A stretch of 64,000 nt of DNA from Setophaga petechia (taxonomy: Eukaryota > Chordata > Aves > Passeriformes > Parulidae), in assembly GCA_024362935.1 (NCBI GenBank), contig JANCRA010000009.1, forward strand, positions 10,496,001 through 10,560,000, given 5' to 3'. A program made the translations under genes and the position numbers. This document shows, piece after piece, positions 47,590-59,148 of the stretch. A model generated the notes under the pieces. It was not told where the DNA came from, ran no database searches, and saw nothing but the letters and a program-made list of their open reading frames with translations. Within the stretch, counting starts at the first letter, position 1. Every line of letters starts with the position of its first letter.

Positions 47590-48120
47590 CAACAGGTTCT
47601 GCAGCCTCTTCCCACTGTCAGTGCTTTGGCTTTGGGTGCTCATGACCAATTCTGGCACAGTGTGGCTGAACCTTGGGTGAAGCTGCTGGGAAAGAGCTGA
47701 GTGAGAAAGAACCAAGAGATGCCTTGCTGGGGACCACATCCCAGCTTGGGGTCTGCTTTTGGCCTGAATCCTGGCCCACAGTCCTTGTCTGAGCAGCCCT
47801 CAGGGATGCCTGTGGCTGTGACCACCTGCTGCCTTGCCTTCCCAGTGTGGCTTCAGACCAAGTCACCACAACCTGGTCTAGAAATGAGAGTCATTTACTG
47901 TCCTAATAACCCCCTAGACATGCTCTGCTCCTCTTGTTTGGGTACCACGGGACAGGGCTCCTGTCCAAGGGTCTCTACAGGCTCTGTGTTCCTTGCAGAG
48001 CAGCCCAGCATCTACTGCACCCCGACAGGCCTGAAAATGTCAAAAGAACTACGCTGGACATACAAGCCTCTTTCACTGCTCAGAAGATACAGTCCTCAAG
48101 GAATTGTTTCAGTGAGCTGA
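47590..48120 (+). other. GC-rich block with a 139-codon open frame and exon-like end
   Basis: GC content is well above the surroundings over this block. A plus-strand frame is open from 47701 to 48120. Its last third coincides with an exon-like segment (47999-48111, 113 bp) lying between a pyrimidine-rich TTCCTTGCAG and a GTGAGC donor (48112-48117). The translation has no domain I recognise. Antisense frames of 83 and 61 codons overlap the first part. It could be an unrecognised exon, an old repeat or chance. Confidence 0.22.
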
Positions 48121-48609
48121 CCTGGATAGAACTTCTCCTTAAGGCAAGACATCTCATCATCAGTACTGTTGAAAGCTTCTAAGCGACCTGACAGATAAGT
48201 ATGGGTAACTATACATTGCTCATTGTTAGGAAAATTTATCCTAATTTTAATGACAATAAGATGGAATCAATTCTGTGAGCCCAATGGATGATGGGGTAAA
48301 ATATAAGCAAATATTACATGGACATGTAAATTATATTTAGGCAGATAATCTATAAATTTACTGAAGAGCAAAGGATGTTATAAAGGTTGTCAGATGTCTA
48401 GAACTTACATAAATTAGATATGTTTCCGTAGTGTTTTTAAGGCAATTCCCAGTCTTGTCATTCTTTAATCTTTCAGTAGGGGAACCTTGCTAATTGAAGA
48501 GCTTTCAAAGGAGTTTTTATACAGAGTTAATGGAAAACCACTAGCAAGAGTAGCCAAATCACCATGAATTCAAGAATCTTCCTCCTGATTTAAAACTTTG
48601 TCTAAGTGA
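48121..48609. other. Unique AT-rich DNA, nothing recognised
   Basis: No repeat or coding frame is seen. Confidence 0.5.
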
Positions 48610-49044
48610 ATAGCCCTACAAAAGTGTAAAAATCTACTGTATGACCAGGAGAATTGTCTTTCTTATCTGGTAACCCATCTAAAATCCAAGTGTACTACAG
48701 CAGATGCAAAACAAGACCTAAATATTCCAAGCCCCTCAAGGATAGCTCTCGAGGTAAACAGAGCATCACCTATTCTAGGTAAGGAAGAAATGACCACATT
48801 CAAATTGAAACACCTCATTGTAAGGGCCAAAGCTCCATATTCCACATTGTATCATGAAAAGGTAAGAGGGGGTGTGGGGGAGTGTGTGTCTGTCTGCCTG
48901 TCTTTTTTGACAAAAGTTTCCATTATTATTCTTATCAGCACTGAAGCAGAAAAAAAGCACAGTTGTGGTGGAATACCACCAGAGGGAAAAAACATGAAAG
49001 TATTCCTATTCACATTAGCTTGGACGTCTAGACATAAAATGTGA
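48610..49044 (+). other. 145-codon stop-free stretch, unrecognised
   Basis: Open from just after TGA (48607-48609) to TGA at 49042-49044, with the first ATG at 48790. The first 90 residues have a balanced, protein-like composition. A GTAAGA donor at 48862-48867 and a weak acceptor ending at 48700 could delimit an exon of about 160 bp. In AT-rich DNA of this size a stretch this long is expected about once or twice by chance, so I do not call a gene. Confidence 0.18.
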
Positions 49045-49714
49045 TAAGTTATCCGTAGCCCATTAGCTTAACACATGGCCTTTAAAGATTCATGTGCAAA
49101 CAATGAACTTGGTTTATATTTGTCCCTGGCACAACTCATGATCATTCTATGCCAGTACCTGTAGACACATCAAGTGTGCAAATATCTTTAGCATTTTTAT
49201 TTGACTTTTATTACTTGTTTGCTTTTTACCCTGCTTCTCCCTTTACAAATTCTTTATGCTTGTGGAAACTGAAATCTCTCTCCATGAATTCTTACCTTAA
49301 TTTTGAACCAGGTGTAATTTAAGAAGCTAGAGACTACACTTTTCCATTTAGACTTAGTGAAGTATGTGCAGCTCCTGGATATTTGAAATAAAAGAAAGAT
49401 TTCCTAAATTTAGGGATGGAGATTTTCCATTGGAAAACTTGTCATTAACAGAATGTAACTTATAACTCTCATAAGTTCAGAGTAGATAAACTAGAAAAAA
49501 GTATCCAGAAGGAATTTTGTGTGCAAATGAGATAAAGTATGCTGAGCTGGAAGTAGCTGTCCCAGTGATATAAGGTGAATACATCAATACAAGCTCTTCA
49601 TCACATGAGCACCCATACACAGTATGCACACAGATGTGCAAAAAAAATATAGGGAAGTAAGTTTTTTATAATAAAGCTAACACTTTACATAGAATACACA
49701 GAAGCTAGTAGAAA
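49045..49714. other. Unique AT-rich DNA, nothing recognised
   Basis: No repeat or coding frame is seen. Confidence 0.5.
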
Positions 49715-49945
49715 TAAGAGACACAAATTACTTGCTACAAATTCCCTTAAATTTATATGAATCCATTATTTTCTTCTCTGTTGAGAAAATAAACATGAAT
49801 CCTTCAAACAGAAGCACATACTGCTAGACTGTCATAAAAAGCAGATCAGTGTATTTACAGCCTTTGCTCACAAAATGAAAGCAAACTGGAAAGGGAAACA
49901 CATAAAGTTCCTAGTGATGCCTATGCCTGACATGTGGGACAGGAA
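49715..49945. repeat. Direct duplication, copy 1
   Basis: Matches 50845-51080 over about 230 bp at roughly three-quarters identity by eye. Shared words include ATTACTTGCT, TTAAATTTATA, ATTTTCTTCTCTG, AAAATAAACAT, CTTCAAACAGAA, AGACTGTCA and CCTTTGCTCA, in the same order and orientation with small indels. The two copies start about 1,130 bp apart. This could be an old local duplication or two copies of an undescribed repeat family. Confidence 0.8.
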
Positions 49946-50844
49946 ATCAAATCTTCTGCTTCTGACTAACTTTGACCTCAAGACAAGGTATTTAAACCCA
50001 TTCACTGAGACTCACATTCATACCTTCATTTCCAAGGCAGGTGAAATTTGGCCAACCACTTAAAGACTCACTCAAATTCTAGCACAAAACAAGTTCTAGT
50101 TTCCCCTTATTTCATTTGCTCCACACAATAAAATACTGTTAAAAACTTACCTAAATGAGTTAGTAAACGATTTTAAAGGAATATTAAATTTTACTATTGC
50201 AGATTCTCTCTGGATATTTTCTAAGGGTTTCTAATAGACTACCTTAATGGCATTTTACATGTCTTAATCAGTGGTAGTCCAGATGCCTTAGTAAAAGGTT
50301 AACTACTTCTAGATTCACCGCAATTGTCTGGGTAGGCCCCAAAGAAGTTTCTGTATTACCAAAGGAGAGAGACAATAACTTCACAATAAGGAATCAAACT
50401 TCTTAGTCAGAGCTTCATGTTTTACTGGAAAATGTGGGCTTCTGTTCATAGGAATAGGAATCTGGATTGATTCTGACATCTAACAAACAATGACCAATTC
50501 TCATGTAAGTAGTTCACTCCCACCTTCCCCACAGGACCTTCTTTATTGCCTGAATTAGTCATTTAGTCAGACTGATATCTCACCACCACAAATAAGCAGC
50601 TTTTAGCTGTAAAAGAGAACATTTCAAATGAGAAACATTGATTATATTTCCCCATGCAAGGAAACAAACACATTGTAAGGATGACTCACATTAATTTGTA
50701 AATGCCTAGGAAGTCATCAAACCTCACTGTTTCCACAGATAAATATTTTGTAGCATACTTCACTTGTCTGCAATAATAAAGTCAAAGTATTATCTCCATG
50801 AGCCACAAGTATTTCTTAGTTACAGCATATTTAACCTGGAAATA
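49946..50844. other. Unique DNA between the duplicated blocks
   Basis: No repeat or gene is recognised. If the duplication was tandem, this spacer belongs to the duplicated unit. Confidence 0.45.
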
Positions 50845-51080
50845 CTCAGAGACTAATTACTTGCTAAAAATGTCTGTTAAATTTATAAAAAACTAATATT
50901 TTCTTCTCTGCTGAAAATAAACATAAACACTTCAAACAGAAACACATACCAGCAGACTGTCAGAAAAAAGCAAATCACAGCATGTACACAACCTTTGCTC
51001 ATACGATAAAAGCAAGCTATAAAAGGAAGTGTGTAAATCAAAGCACCTATTTCTATCGATGCTTACAGCTGGAAAGTGGC
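50845..51080. repeat. Direct duplication, copy 2
   Basis: Partner of 49715-49945. Similarity continues to about 51080, shortly before the LTR that begins at 51105. The LTR may therefore have inserted at or inside the end of this copy. Confidence 0.8.
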
Positions 51081-51104
51081 TCCCAATGCTCAATACACAT
51101 AAAA

Positions 51105-51659
51105 TGTCTTGGGTTTCTGTGACTGAGATGACCCCTGAGGTATTAGCAAGTCTTTTTTTCCCAGCCCCATGACTGAAGAAGAAATCGAGATTCGTTGGTT
51201 CTGCTTTTCAAGGTTGTTTATTTTCTCTTATATATTTCATTCTTTTTATATTTATACAAACTATATGTACTTTATTTACAATAATTTTCCAATACTTACC
51301 ATCTATGTTAGATAGTCTGTCTCTACTCTAAACCAATCCAAAAGTGTCACCATCACAGCAGAAGATGGATGACAAGAAGAAGAAGAAGAAGAAAGACAGG
51401 ACATGCCCAGATTCCTCCATCTTGCCACCTGAACCCCCATTCAAAAACCCAAAAATTCTACTTTTTCATCCTGTGACAAATTAACTATCATTCTACACAA
51501 ACTCTTGTGGCTTGTAAATCTTCACACAAAGTTGGTAATTTTTTCCATGGGCTGAAATCAAAGGCACAGGTGTTTTTGACTCCGTGCCAAGGTCTCTGAG
51601 CCCCTTGCCAGGATCTCAAGTCCTCCAGGGCAGCCAGAGGAATGTCCTGGGTCCCCACA
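51105..51659 (-). mobile_element. Solo LTR of a passerine-type endogenous retrovirus
   Basis: On the minus strand the element starts TGTGGGGACCCAGGACATTC (complement of 51640-51659) and ends ACCCAAGACA (complement of 51105-51114), giving TG...CA ends and a length of about 555 bp. The U3 carries a CTT run (AAG units at 51374-51394). TATA-like motifs (complement 51245-51256) and AATAAA (complement 51217-51222) follow in the right order. The layout matches LTRs common in songbird genomes. The TATA-to-AATAAA spacing is only about 25 bp, which suggests that part of R was lost. No clear target-site duplication is visible, and no internal sequence remains. The 76-codon minus frame at 51488-51718 is not a gene. 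Confidence 0.85.
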
Positions 51660-52785
51660 TATGCAGCTGTATTCTCTGCCTCTTTAGCACCACTTTTCCC
51701 ACAAAGGTAGATCAGCACCTCCTAATGGGTCCTCTGGGAATGGCCAAAACCAGGTGACATTGTCTACAACAGGCCATATCCAAAACCATATCCTTCCACC
51801 TCATCCACAAGTGGAAGTTGAGCAATTGGAAGACATCCCACCATTGGGTCATAAACCCAGCTCACATTTTGACAGTGAAAGTACTCACATATGACTCAGC
51901 TTCACAGAGCAGGGACACTCCCAAGCCCTGCACTTCTGCTTGTTCTGAAAATAGGTCAATGAAATTTCTTTTAAAAACTACCCAGCTACATATTGCCTTT
52001 TCATAATCTCTTTCAGATGTTCACCAGTTTGTTATGATTTGTGTTGTCATAGTGACTGGAAGTTTCAGGTGACATGGAGGGACTCATGGCAAATGACACA
52101 CTAAAATGTACTGAGTCAAAGTTCCTCTGAAGAGCTAATTTAGGATTGAAATGCTCTGATTCCTGAATGAGACAAAACAAAAGAGGACTGTTGATGAAAC
52201 TTCAACCCCAGAAGTCTACCTTGTCTTCAGTGGAAGGAAATAAGTACACTAAACCACTTACAAATCACCTCCAAACTGCTCCAGTAAAGATTGTGGAATG
52301 TAAGGAGATGAAAGCCAGTGACACTTTACTTTAAATCATGACACTGCAATTTGCTACCTCATTAGTTGATAAATAATAAGTTCAGCTGCCCTCACATGAG
52401 AGGAGTGAAATGAGTGAGAAGGCATTAACCTTATTTTCTCCTTTTTTTCACAAGTTGAGTCTTAAGGCAGAATATACTGATGAGAATGTTAGGGAAAGTG
52501 GTTTTCTTGCAGACCCACAATGGTTGGAAACAATATTCTGAACCCAGATTTTAAGAGTGACATCTCAGGGCTGACCACAAAATACTTTTAACTACATTCT
52601 TCAACTCAACGTGTTATTGCTTTTTCCTCAAAAAACTGTACAAAAACCCCACAGACAAACTCGACAAGACCAGTAGGAGAAAACCTGACTGGGTAAAAAA
52701 AGCCCTGTACCTCAAGAAGGAATGTCCCTGTGCTTACAACATTTTAAGAGTTTTTTTCTTTCTAAATCATTTTAGTAATTTCTTT
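51660..52785. other. Unique DNA, nothing recognised
   Basis: No repeat family or convincing frame is seen. Sequence directly after the LTR shows no clear continuation of the duplicated block. Confidence 0.45.
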
Positions 52786-53562
52786 GTTCAACAAGATGAA
52801 GTGCAAAGTCCTACATGTGAGGATGAACAACATCAGGCAGAGGTATATGTGAAAAGTACCTACGTATACCAGGTGAAAAGCAGCTTGACAGAAAATGACC
52901 TGGGGGTTCTGGTGAACATCAAGTTGAAGACAAGCCAACAGTATGCCCATGTTGCAAAGAAACCAAGGTTAACCTGCACTAGATTAGGCACAGCATTGCC
53001 AGCAGGTCAAATGGGGTGATCCTGCCCCTCTGACTCTGGTGAAGTTGGCCCTGGACAGTTGTGTCCATGTGGGGCTTGTGAATGCAACAAAGACATGGAC
53101 ATATAGTAGAGAGGGCAATAAATGGCCAAAAAGATGACACAGGTACTGGAGCATCTCCCCTATAAAGAGAGGTTGAGAGAACTGGGACTGTCCAGACTTC
53201 AGAAAAGAAGGCTCAGGCAGATATTATTCATGTCTAAAAACACTTGAAGGGAAAGTCTAAAGAGGACAGAGCTGGCATCTTCAGTGGTGCCCAGTGAAAG
53301 GACATCAGAAAATGGGCACAAACTCAAACACAGGGATGTCATCTGAACATCAGGAAATATATTTTCTTGCTGTGAGGATGACCAAGCACTGGGACACCGG
53401 CCCAGGGAGCTTGTGAAGCCCCCTTCCTTGGAGATACTCAAAACCCAACTGGGCACAGTCCTGATCAACTGGCTTTGGTGGCCCTGCTTAAGAAAGGATA
53501 TTGGTCCAGAAAATTTCCAGATGTCACTTCCAATCAATTATTTTGTGTTTCTGTGACAATAA
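52786..53562 (+). mobile_element. CR1 3' portion (about 780 bp)
   Basis: Begins in the end of ORF2 (TTCAACAAGATGAAGTGCAAAGTCCTACATGTG; AAAATGACCTGGGGGTTCTGGT) and continues through ACTGGAGCATCTCCCCTATAAAGAGAGGTTGAGAGAACTGGG and the AACTCAAACACAGGGATGTCATCTGAACATCAGGAA region to a degraded end near TTTTGTGTTTCTGTGAC. Frameshifts break the coding part (52801-53019 is one open piece). It is more complete than the other CR1 tails in the window except the 10.8-kb copy. Confidence 0.92.
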
Positions 53563-56500
53563 GCAGTTATATCAATATTTACAACTGCATGTTCATCTTT
53601 AACTTATTTCATCTTTTCTTTTTTTTCTTATTTCACATTTTTTAAAGTAGCTATAAAGAATGAAATGCAGGAGAAGCTTATTGCACCACACCCTCACACA
53701 GCCTGTCATGTAAACACTTCACTTTTTTTTGACTGTAAATGTTTAGTATACTAAGACCAGGATTTATTTTCCTTAATTCTGTTTATCTAAGTAACTAAGT
53801 AACTTATTTGTCTGGGCTTCTGCTGCAAGCAGTACAGCTCATTACAGGCATTGTTAACTGTGCTAAATGGGCATTTTTATGCAACAGAAACCTGAACTGT
53901 CACCAAAAGGGAGGTTTCCACATTCCCCATGCTCCTGTATCCCTCCAGGGAAATAGTACACTGGAACCTGATTCTGCTTATTCCAGCAGCTGCTAAAAGA
54001 GACACAGAAGGAGCAATGGCATGAATGGAGCCAGAGGCATGCTGACTTAGAGTGGGCCTCTGGCCATGACCTCAGTCTACTTTTCTGCAATGGCTTTCAA
54101 AAAATAGCTCATACTAGGGTGTGCTAGAAAGAAATTAATCTCTTCTGTTGTAATTAAATGCATTTCATATTAAATCTAATCAGTTAAGCTGTGTCCAAGC
54201 AAAATCCTACAACCTCCAGAGGTTCAAAACCAAGTCTTGTATGTCTCCATGCAGTTCTCAGTGATGAAAATATATGCAAGAAAAGAAAGGTAGAATTTTA
54301 TTTTTGTTACTTTGATCAGACACCTTTACATTGATTGTTAGAATTTTAAACTTACTGAGAGTATGAATCAATACTCCTGTTACTATCTAGTGCTATGTGA
54401 TAAAAGTGAGTGTGAATGACAAATAATCAGAAAGTACCTACTGAGCAGCTCCACTTAGGCACAGAAAACACATTCAAGCATAGCATGATAATAACAAAGA
54501 ATGTGCCAGTTATCCAGAATAACACTAAAAGTGAAACATGCTTTCTCTGTGATAATAATGTGATACACAAAACTATCCCAGAAGGAATGAGATCAGACTC
54601 CAGTCATTTTTAATATGATCATTTTTCATCAGTTCATTAATCTAATTCATCATTTATATTCAAGATTTGCATATTTAAGTCACTGGACATCTGTCTGTTG
54701 CTTTCAGTCTAGTTTGTCTGACACAATCCCATAAATGCTCCCATATGTCAATTACTTCATTCTAGTAAACACAGAAAAGGGATGAGGGCGCCAATGAATC
54801 TTGCTAAGCTTCTCCCACAACTGAATCACTGTGGCACAAAAAATAAAATACTATAAAAGAAGTACTAGGAAACAATCACGAGAAACAGCTGCCTAGATTC
54901 ACAGACTGGATTAAAGCAACAAAGCTGATGTTGGAACCTCTGGTGCTATGACTCAAAGGAGAAACAGACTGTGGCTATTCAGGCTACTTCTCAGGCTTTG
55001 CCTGAAGTGTTATATGGCATTACCCTGCCATCCTACTGCTCCAAGCAATCATCTACTGACTGTTGCATGTCCAGAAGTCCTTGAGAAGCGCCAGAGGCAC
55101 ACATGCAAATCTGTTACACATACACAGTCTAATCCAGGGGACATGGAAGACTAAGCATCTCCAATTTTGAAAACTTTCTATCCAAAGTTCATTCTTGTTC
55201 AAAGAGCAGGCAAAAAGTGAGCTTAAAACAATCCTACCAGAAATGTTAACACTCATATGCCAGAGATATAGACATTTGCACTCATATGAGTGAAGAAAAC
55301 TGCAGAAGCTATACAGTAACTTTCTGAATACGGAAATCACCAATTTGTTACAATATTTGGTGGTGTTCTCAGCCATTGCAATCAATTATGGAGTTTGGTG
55401 TCTCCAGCTTACTTAATGACAAAGCAATCACTGCTACATCACCTCCATGCAGACAGCTTCCCTACCCCTCTCTTTTATTCTGCCTCAAAGCCAAGTAGCA
55501 ACGATAATTTAAGTGCTAGGACCTGAGAGACTTGGACAGTTCAGAGCTACCCAGATAATCAGAAGTAGTGCATGAAGAAAAAGGCACGCAGAAAGACTGT
55601 AGGACAGGATTTTCAGTAACAGGCTATCACATATTAAGCCTCAATTTTTAAATGCTTTACTAAGAATACAAAACCTTTTCATTTGCTAAAACTTTTCCTT
55701 GAATGACAAAAACTGAAATAAAAGAATAGAAGAGCACAGGTAATGAAGTGGAAAGCCTGGAAGGGACAGGAAGAGGGAATGATGCATTGTTCTGTAAATC
55801 TGTAATATTTCTCTTGCCACAGGAGACCAATAGAAAATTAGGCCCCAGTTTTAAACCTGTTTAATTTTTATTAATTATTAGCTTCTAACTATTATTCTAA
55901 AGGTGCAAATATATGCTGTCATCCACATGAACATTAAGATGCTCTTATAAATTTATAACTGTTATATAAGTTTAAAACTGCTCTTAAAATTTTATCCAGA
56001 CTGATTTAATTTCTCCCTTTAATGTAGCTTTCTTTTGGCAGCAGATTATTTTAGATGCGCAACTGTGAAGAAGGTGGAAGAGGAAAACCACCAGAAAAAA
56101 ACATTTTTTTCTAAGCATAACCCATAGTTATGGGTTTTTATATAAAGTTCTTCATCTCAACTACACCTGCTTCACTGTTCAGGTTTTCAGATTTCTTGAG
56201 GTAGTCTTGGTCATATGGGAGGAGTAGAATTACAAGTACAGAACAACAGCTCCATTTCTTCTCTGTAAATCTGTGGTGGGCATGAAGATCCCCTCTTTCC
56301 AAATGAAAATTTGCAGATTGACTTCCTTGGTCGCTTGCTTCCAGCTGCTGCAAAAAGATGTGGCTAGTCAATAGAAAGAAGACTAGTTTACAGTTTTCTC
56401 TTAATTTTTAAATTAATGGCCCGTTTCATTCAAAAAATGCTTTATTATGATCACCCCATGGCTGTTTTCCCCAGCTTTTCACATCAAGTTTCTTTGTTGT

Positions 56501-56902
56501 AAATAATACATAGAAATACAGAAAAATACGGTCTTCAGCCAAAATAATTTCCCACTCAAAAACAAGAACACTAAGGGTCAGTGAGAAAGTCATACAGTGA
56601 CTCAGCAGGAAACATGTAGGACATAGACAGAATCTGAGTCAGAGACACAGTTTATTGACTGCTGTGCATCTCCCCGGGAGAGAGATATCAAACAATGGGC
56701 TCTGAAACATCTAGCCCTCAAAACAGAAAATCTAAAATGAAGAACAACCCTTCGTTCATATGGCAATCTTGTGGATTTGAAAAGTGTGTAAGCATGTAAA
56801 ATTCTCAAAAAATAAGGACAATGTTAGAACTTAAGAACATAAGAACTGCCTTTCCAGCTACAAAAAGAGGTTCATTTGATTGAACAGCGCCCTCTAACAC
56901 TT
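53563..56902. other. Unique DNA, no gene seen
   Basis: 3.3 kb of AT-rich sequence with scattered frames up to 110 codons (minus, 55053-55385). None has motifs or splice support, and no repeat is recognised. Confidence 0.45.
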
Positions 56903-57190
56903 GGAAAAGAGAAGAAAAATATAAGTATGGAGAGATATTCTTTTAATAATATTTAGTAAATATTCTTTTAATAATATTAAAGGAAAAGAGAAGAAAAATA
57001 TAAGTATGGAGAGATATTCTTTTAATAATATTTAATAAATATTCTTTTAATAATATTAAAGGAAAAGAGAAGAAAAATATAAGTATGGAGAGATATTCTT
57101 TTAATAATATTTAATAAATATTTTTTAATAATATTAAAGGAAAAGAGAAGAAAAATATAAGTATGGAGAGATATTCTTTTAATAATATTT
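56903..57190. repeat. 79-bp minisatellite, about 3.65 copies
   Basis: Units start GGAAAAGAGAAGAAAAATAT at 56903, 56982, 57061 and 57139; unit lengths are 79, 79 and 78 bp, followed by a 52-bp partial copy. Copies are nearly identical; the visible differences are a G/A in TTTAGTAAA against TTTAATAAA and a change of CT to T in the third unit. Each unit contains an internal direct repeat of ATATTCTTTTAATAATATT. The similarity implies recent expansion. The minus-strand 77-codon frame here is repeat-derived. Confidence 0.95.
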
Positions 57191-58149
57191 TCTTCATTTC
57201 CCACAATTTCCAATCCAGAGACCACCATTACTGAGTTATGCAGAACATCTCTCACCCCTTTGACTTACCAGAAATACCCTTTTTTCTCTATTTGTATAAT
57301 GAGAGATTGTATAAAGTCATTCTCTTACTCAACATGTCTACCAAAAAATATTCAGAAAGTATGAAAAATAATTTCTGGAAATGCCTTTTCCCCTTTATAT
57401 CACTAAATACAAATGAGTAAGTAAAGGTCAGAAGCTTTCCTCATATGTAGACATATTTTTCTTCCTTTTTTTTTTTTGCCATTTTATCTTTTTTTTTTTT
57501 TTTTCCCAAAGAAGAGGCTATAAACTTATGAGAAGAGGGGAAAAATAAAGAATATAGAACAAATCTTAAATGTTATTCTAATTCATTCTAAGAGGAAAAG
57601 GAAAAAGGAAAGAGTACTTATGAAAAATAACCCCAGACCATTTAGTCCAACTCTTGCGGGGTTTACAAGAAGACTCCAGCTGAAATCCTTAGCTAGACTA
57701 TATTCCAAGCTACATGGTTTTAACATTTATCTGTCCAAAGAATATCTACAATATCTGCTATGCAAGCCACATGTTATTTGCACCATGCTGGGGGCATGGG
57801 GTGGCTGCAGAAAAGGAAAATCTATCAGTGACAAATCAGACATATAATGAGAGAGTGACATAATCTGCTTTTTACTGAAATGTCTCACACCCTTTCATGC
57901 AATTTTGAGGTTTCCATTTGAGTGCTTGGATAACTTTCTCCACATTTACAGAGGTTGCTCTTTTTCTCAGAGTGGGACTGACTGAAGAGTGGGATTTTTC
58001 TAAAACCATAACAGGAAACATGAAACAATTATGTCTCACTAGATATATTTTCAGCTGTTTTTTCTTTTTGATAATTAGAACAACACTGAAGCAATATAAT
58101 TAAGAGGTAAAGCTTACTGCTCAATTTAATTATGTATTTTGCAGTTGCA
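57191..58149. other. AT-rich DNA with two poly-T runs
   Basis: Twelve T at 57466-57477 and sixteen T at 57489-57504 lie close together. Apart from these, nothing is recognised. Confidence 0.45.
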
Positions 58150-59148
58150 CAAGAGAAACCTGGTGCCTAAGTGATGCTGGCTTCCTGATATCTGGAAAGC
58201 AGACTTCTGTTTTCTGTGAAAAGCTGCCCCCACACTGGACTAGGCCAGTTTCCACCCAGCTTCATGATAAATGCATAATTGGCCAAAGCTGAGCCCATCA
58301 CAGGTAATGTCCCTGTGATAACATATTTATAAAAGGGTGAAAAATGCTGCACAGCAGCATCTGTGGGAGAGAAGTGAGAAAATATGAAACAAGTCTGCAG
58401 ACACCAAGGACCCTGGAGAAGCGAAGGGAGGGGGTGCTCCAGGTACCAGAGCAAAGATTCCCCTGCAGACTGTGATGCAGACCACAGTGAGCCACGTTGT
58501 TCCCCCAAAGCCTTGAGGATCACAGTGGATCAGATATCCACCTGCAGCCTGTGGTAGGCTCCATGCTGGAGCAGAAGTGCGTGCCCCAAACAAAGAACAC
58601 CACACTGACACAAGTTTTCTGGTTGGATTTGGGAGTGAGGGACCCACACTGAAGCAGTTAATTTCTAAGGGACTCTGTGGAAGGAGGAGAAAGTTTGTGA
58701 AGAATTGCAGCCCAGGGGAAGAACTCTCATTGGAGAAGGTCATGAAGGACTGTAGCCTATATTTAAGGATCCCACACTGGAACATGGGAAGAGACCAGGG
58801 AATAAGGAGTGGCACAGACAACGTGATGAACTGATTCCCCATCCCTCTGTGCTGATAAGGGTAGGAAGAGATGGAGAAGTTGATAGTGAAGCTGAGCCCC
58901 AGAAGAAGGGAGGGGTAGGAGGAAGGTATTCTAAGATTAATTCTTATTTCTCATTATTGGCAAATAATAAACTAAGTTAATTTTGCCAAGTTGAGTCTGT
59001 TTTGCCCATGATGGCAATTGAAAAGTGATCCTTCTCTCCTAAACCCACCTACAAGCTTTTCATTGTATTTTCTTCCCCTGTCCTTTTGATGGAGAGAGTG
59101 ATAGAGAAGCTTGCTGGGCACCTTATGGCCCAGCAGGACAGAAAAGCA
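58150..59148 (+). mobile_element. Long ERVL-type solo LTR
   Basis: About 1 kb in the layout of the long avian ERVL LTRs. It contains CTGTGATAACATATTTAT with a TATA box (TATAAAA, 58328-58334), GTCTGCAGACACCAAGGACC and the GGTGCTCCAGGTACCAGAGCA region. Several imperfect repeats of a cccacactgga/gcagcc motif follow (58590-58790), then a purine-rich stretch, AATAAA at 58966-58971, TTTTGCCAAGTTGAGTCTGTTTTGCCC, and a GAGAGTGATAGAGAAGCTT end. The 5' end and the last 30 bp are diverged, so the bounds are approximate. There is no second LTR or internal gene. The window's longest open frame (171 codons, minus) runs antisense through it and is not a gene. Confidence 0.88.

Noticed and set aside
56903..57190. 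CRISPR array
   Set aside because: Units are contiguous with no unique spacers; it is a tandem repeat in vertebrate DNA.
57022..57255. 77-codon minus-strand frame with repeated peptide
   Set aside because: Translation of the 79-bp minisatellite.
58327..58842. 171-codon minus-strand open frame, longest in the window
   Set aside because: It runs antisense through a recognisable ERVL-type LTR, and the frame comes from the repeat's GC-richer section.
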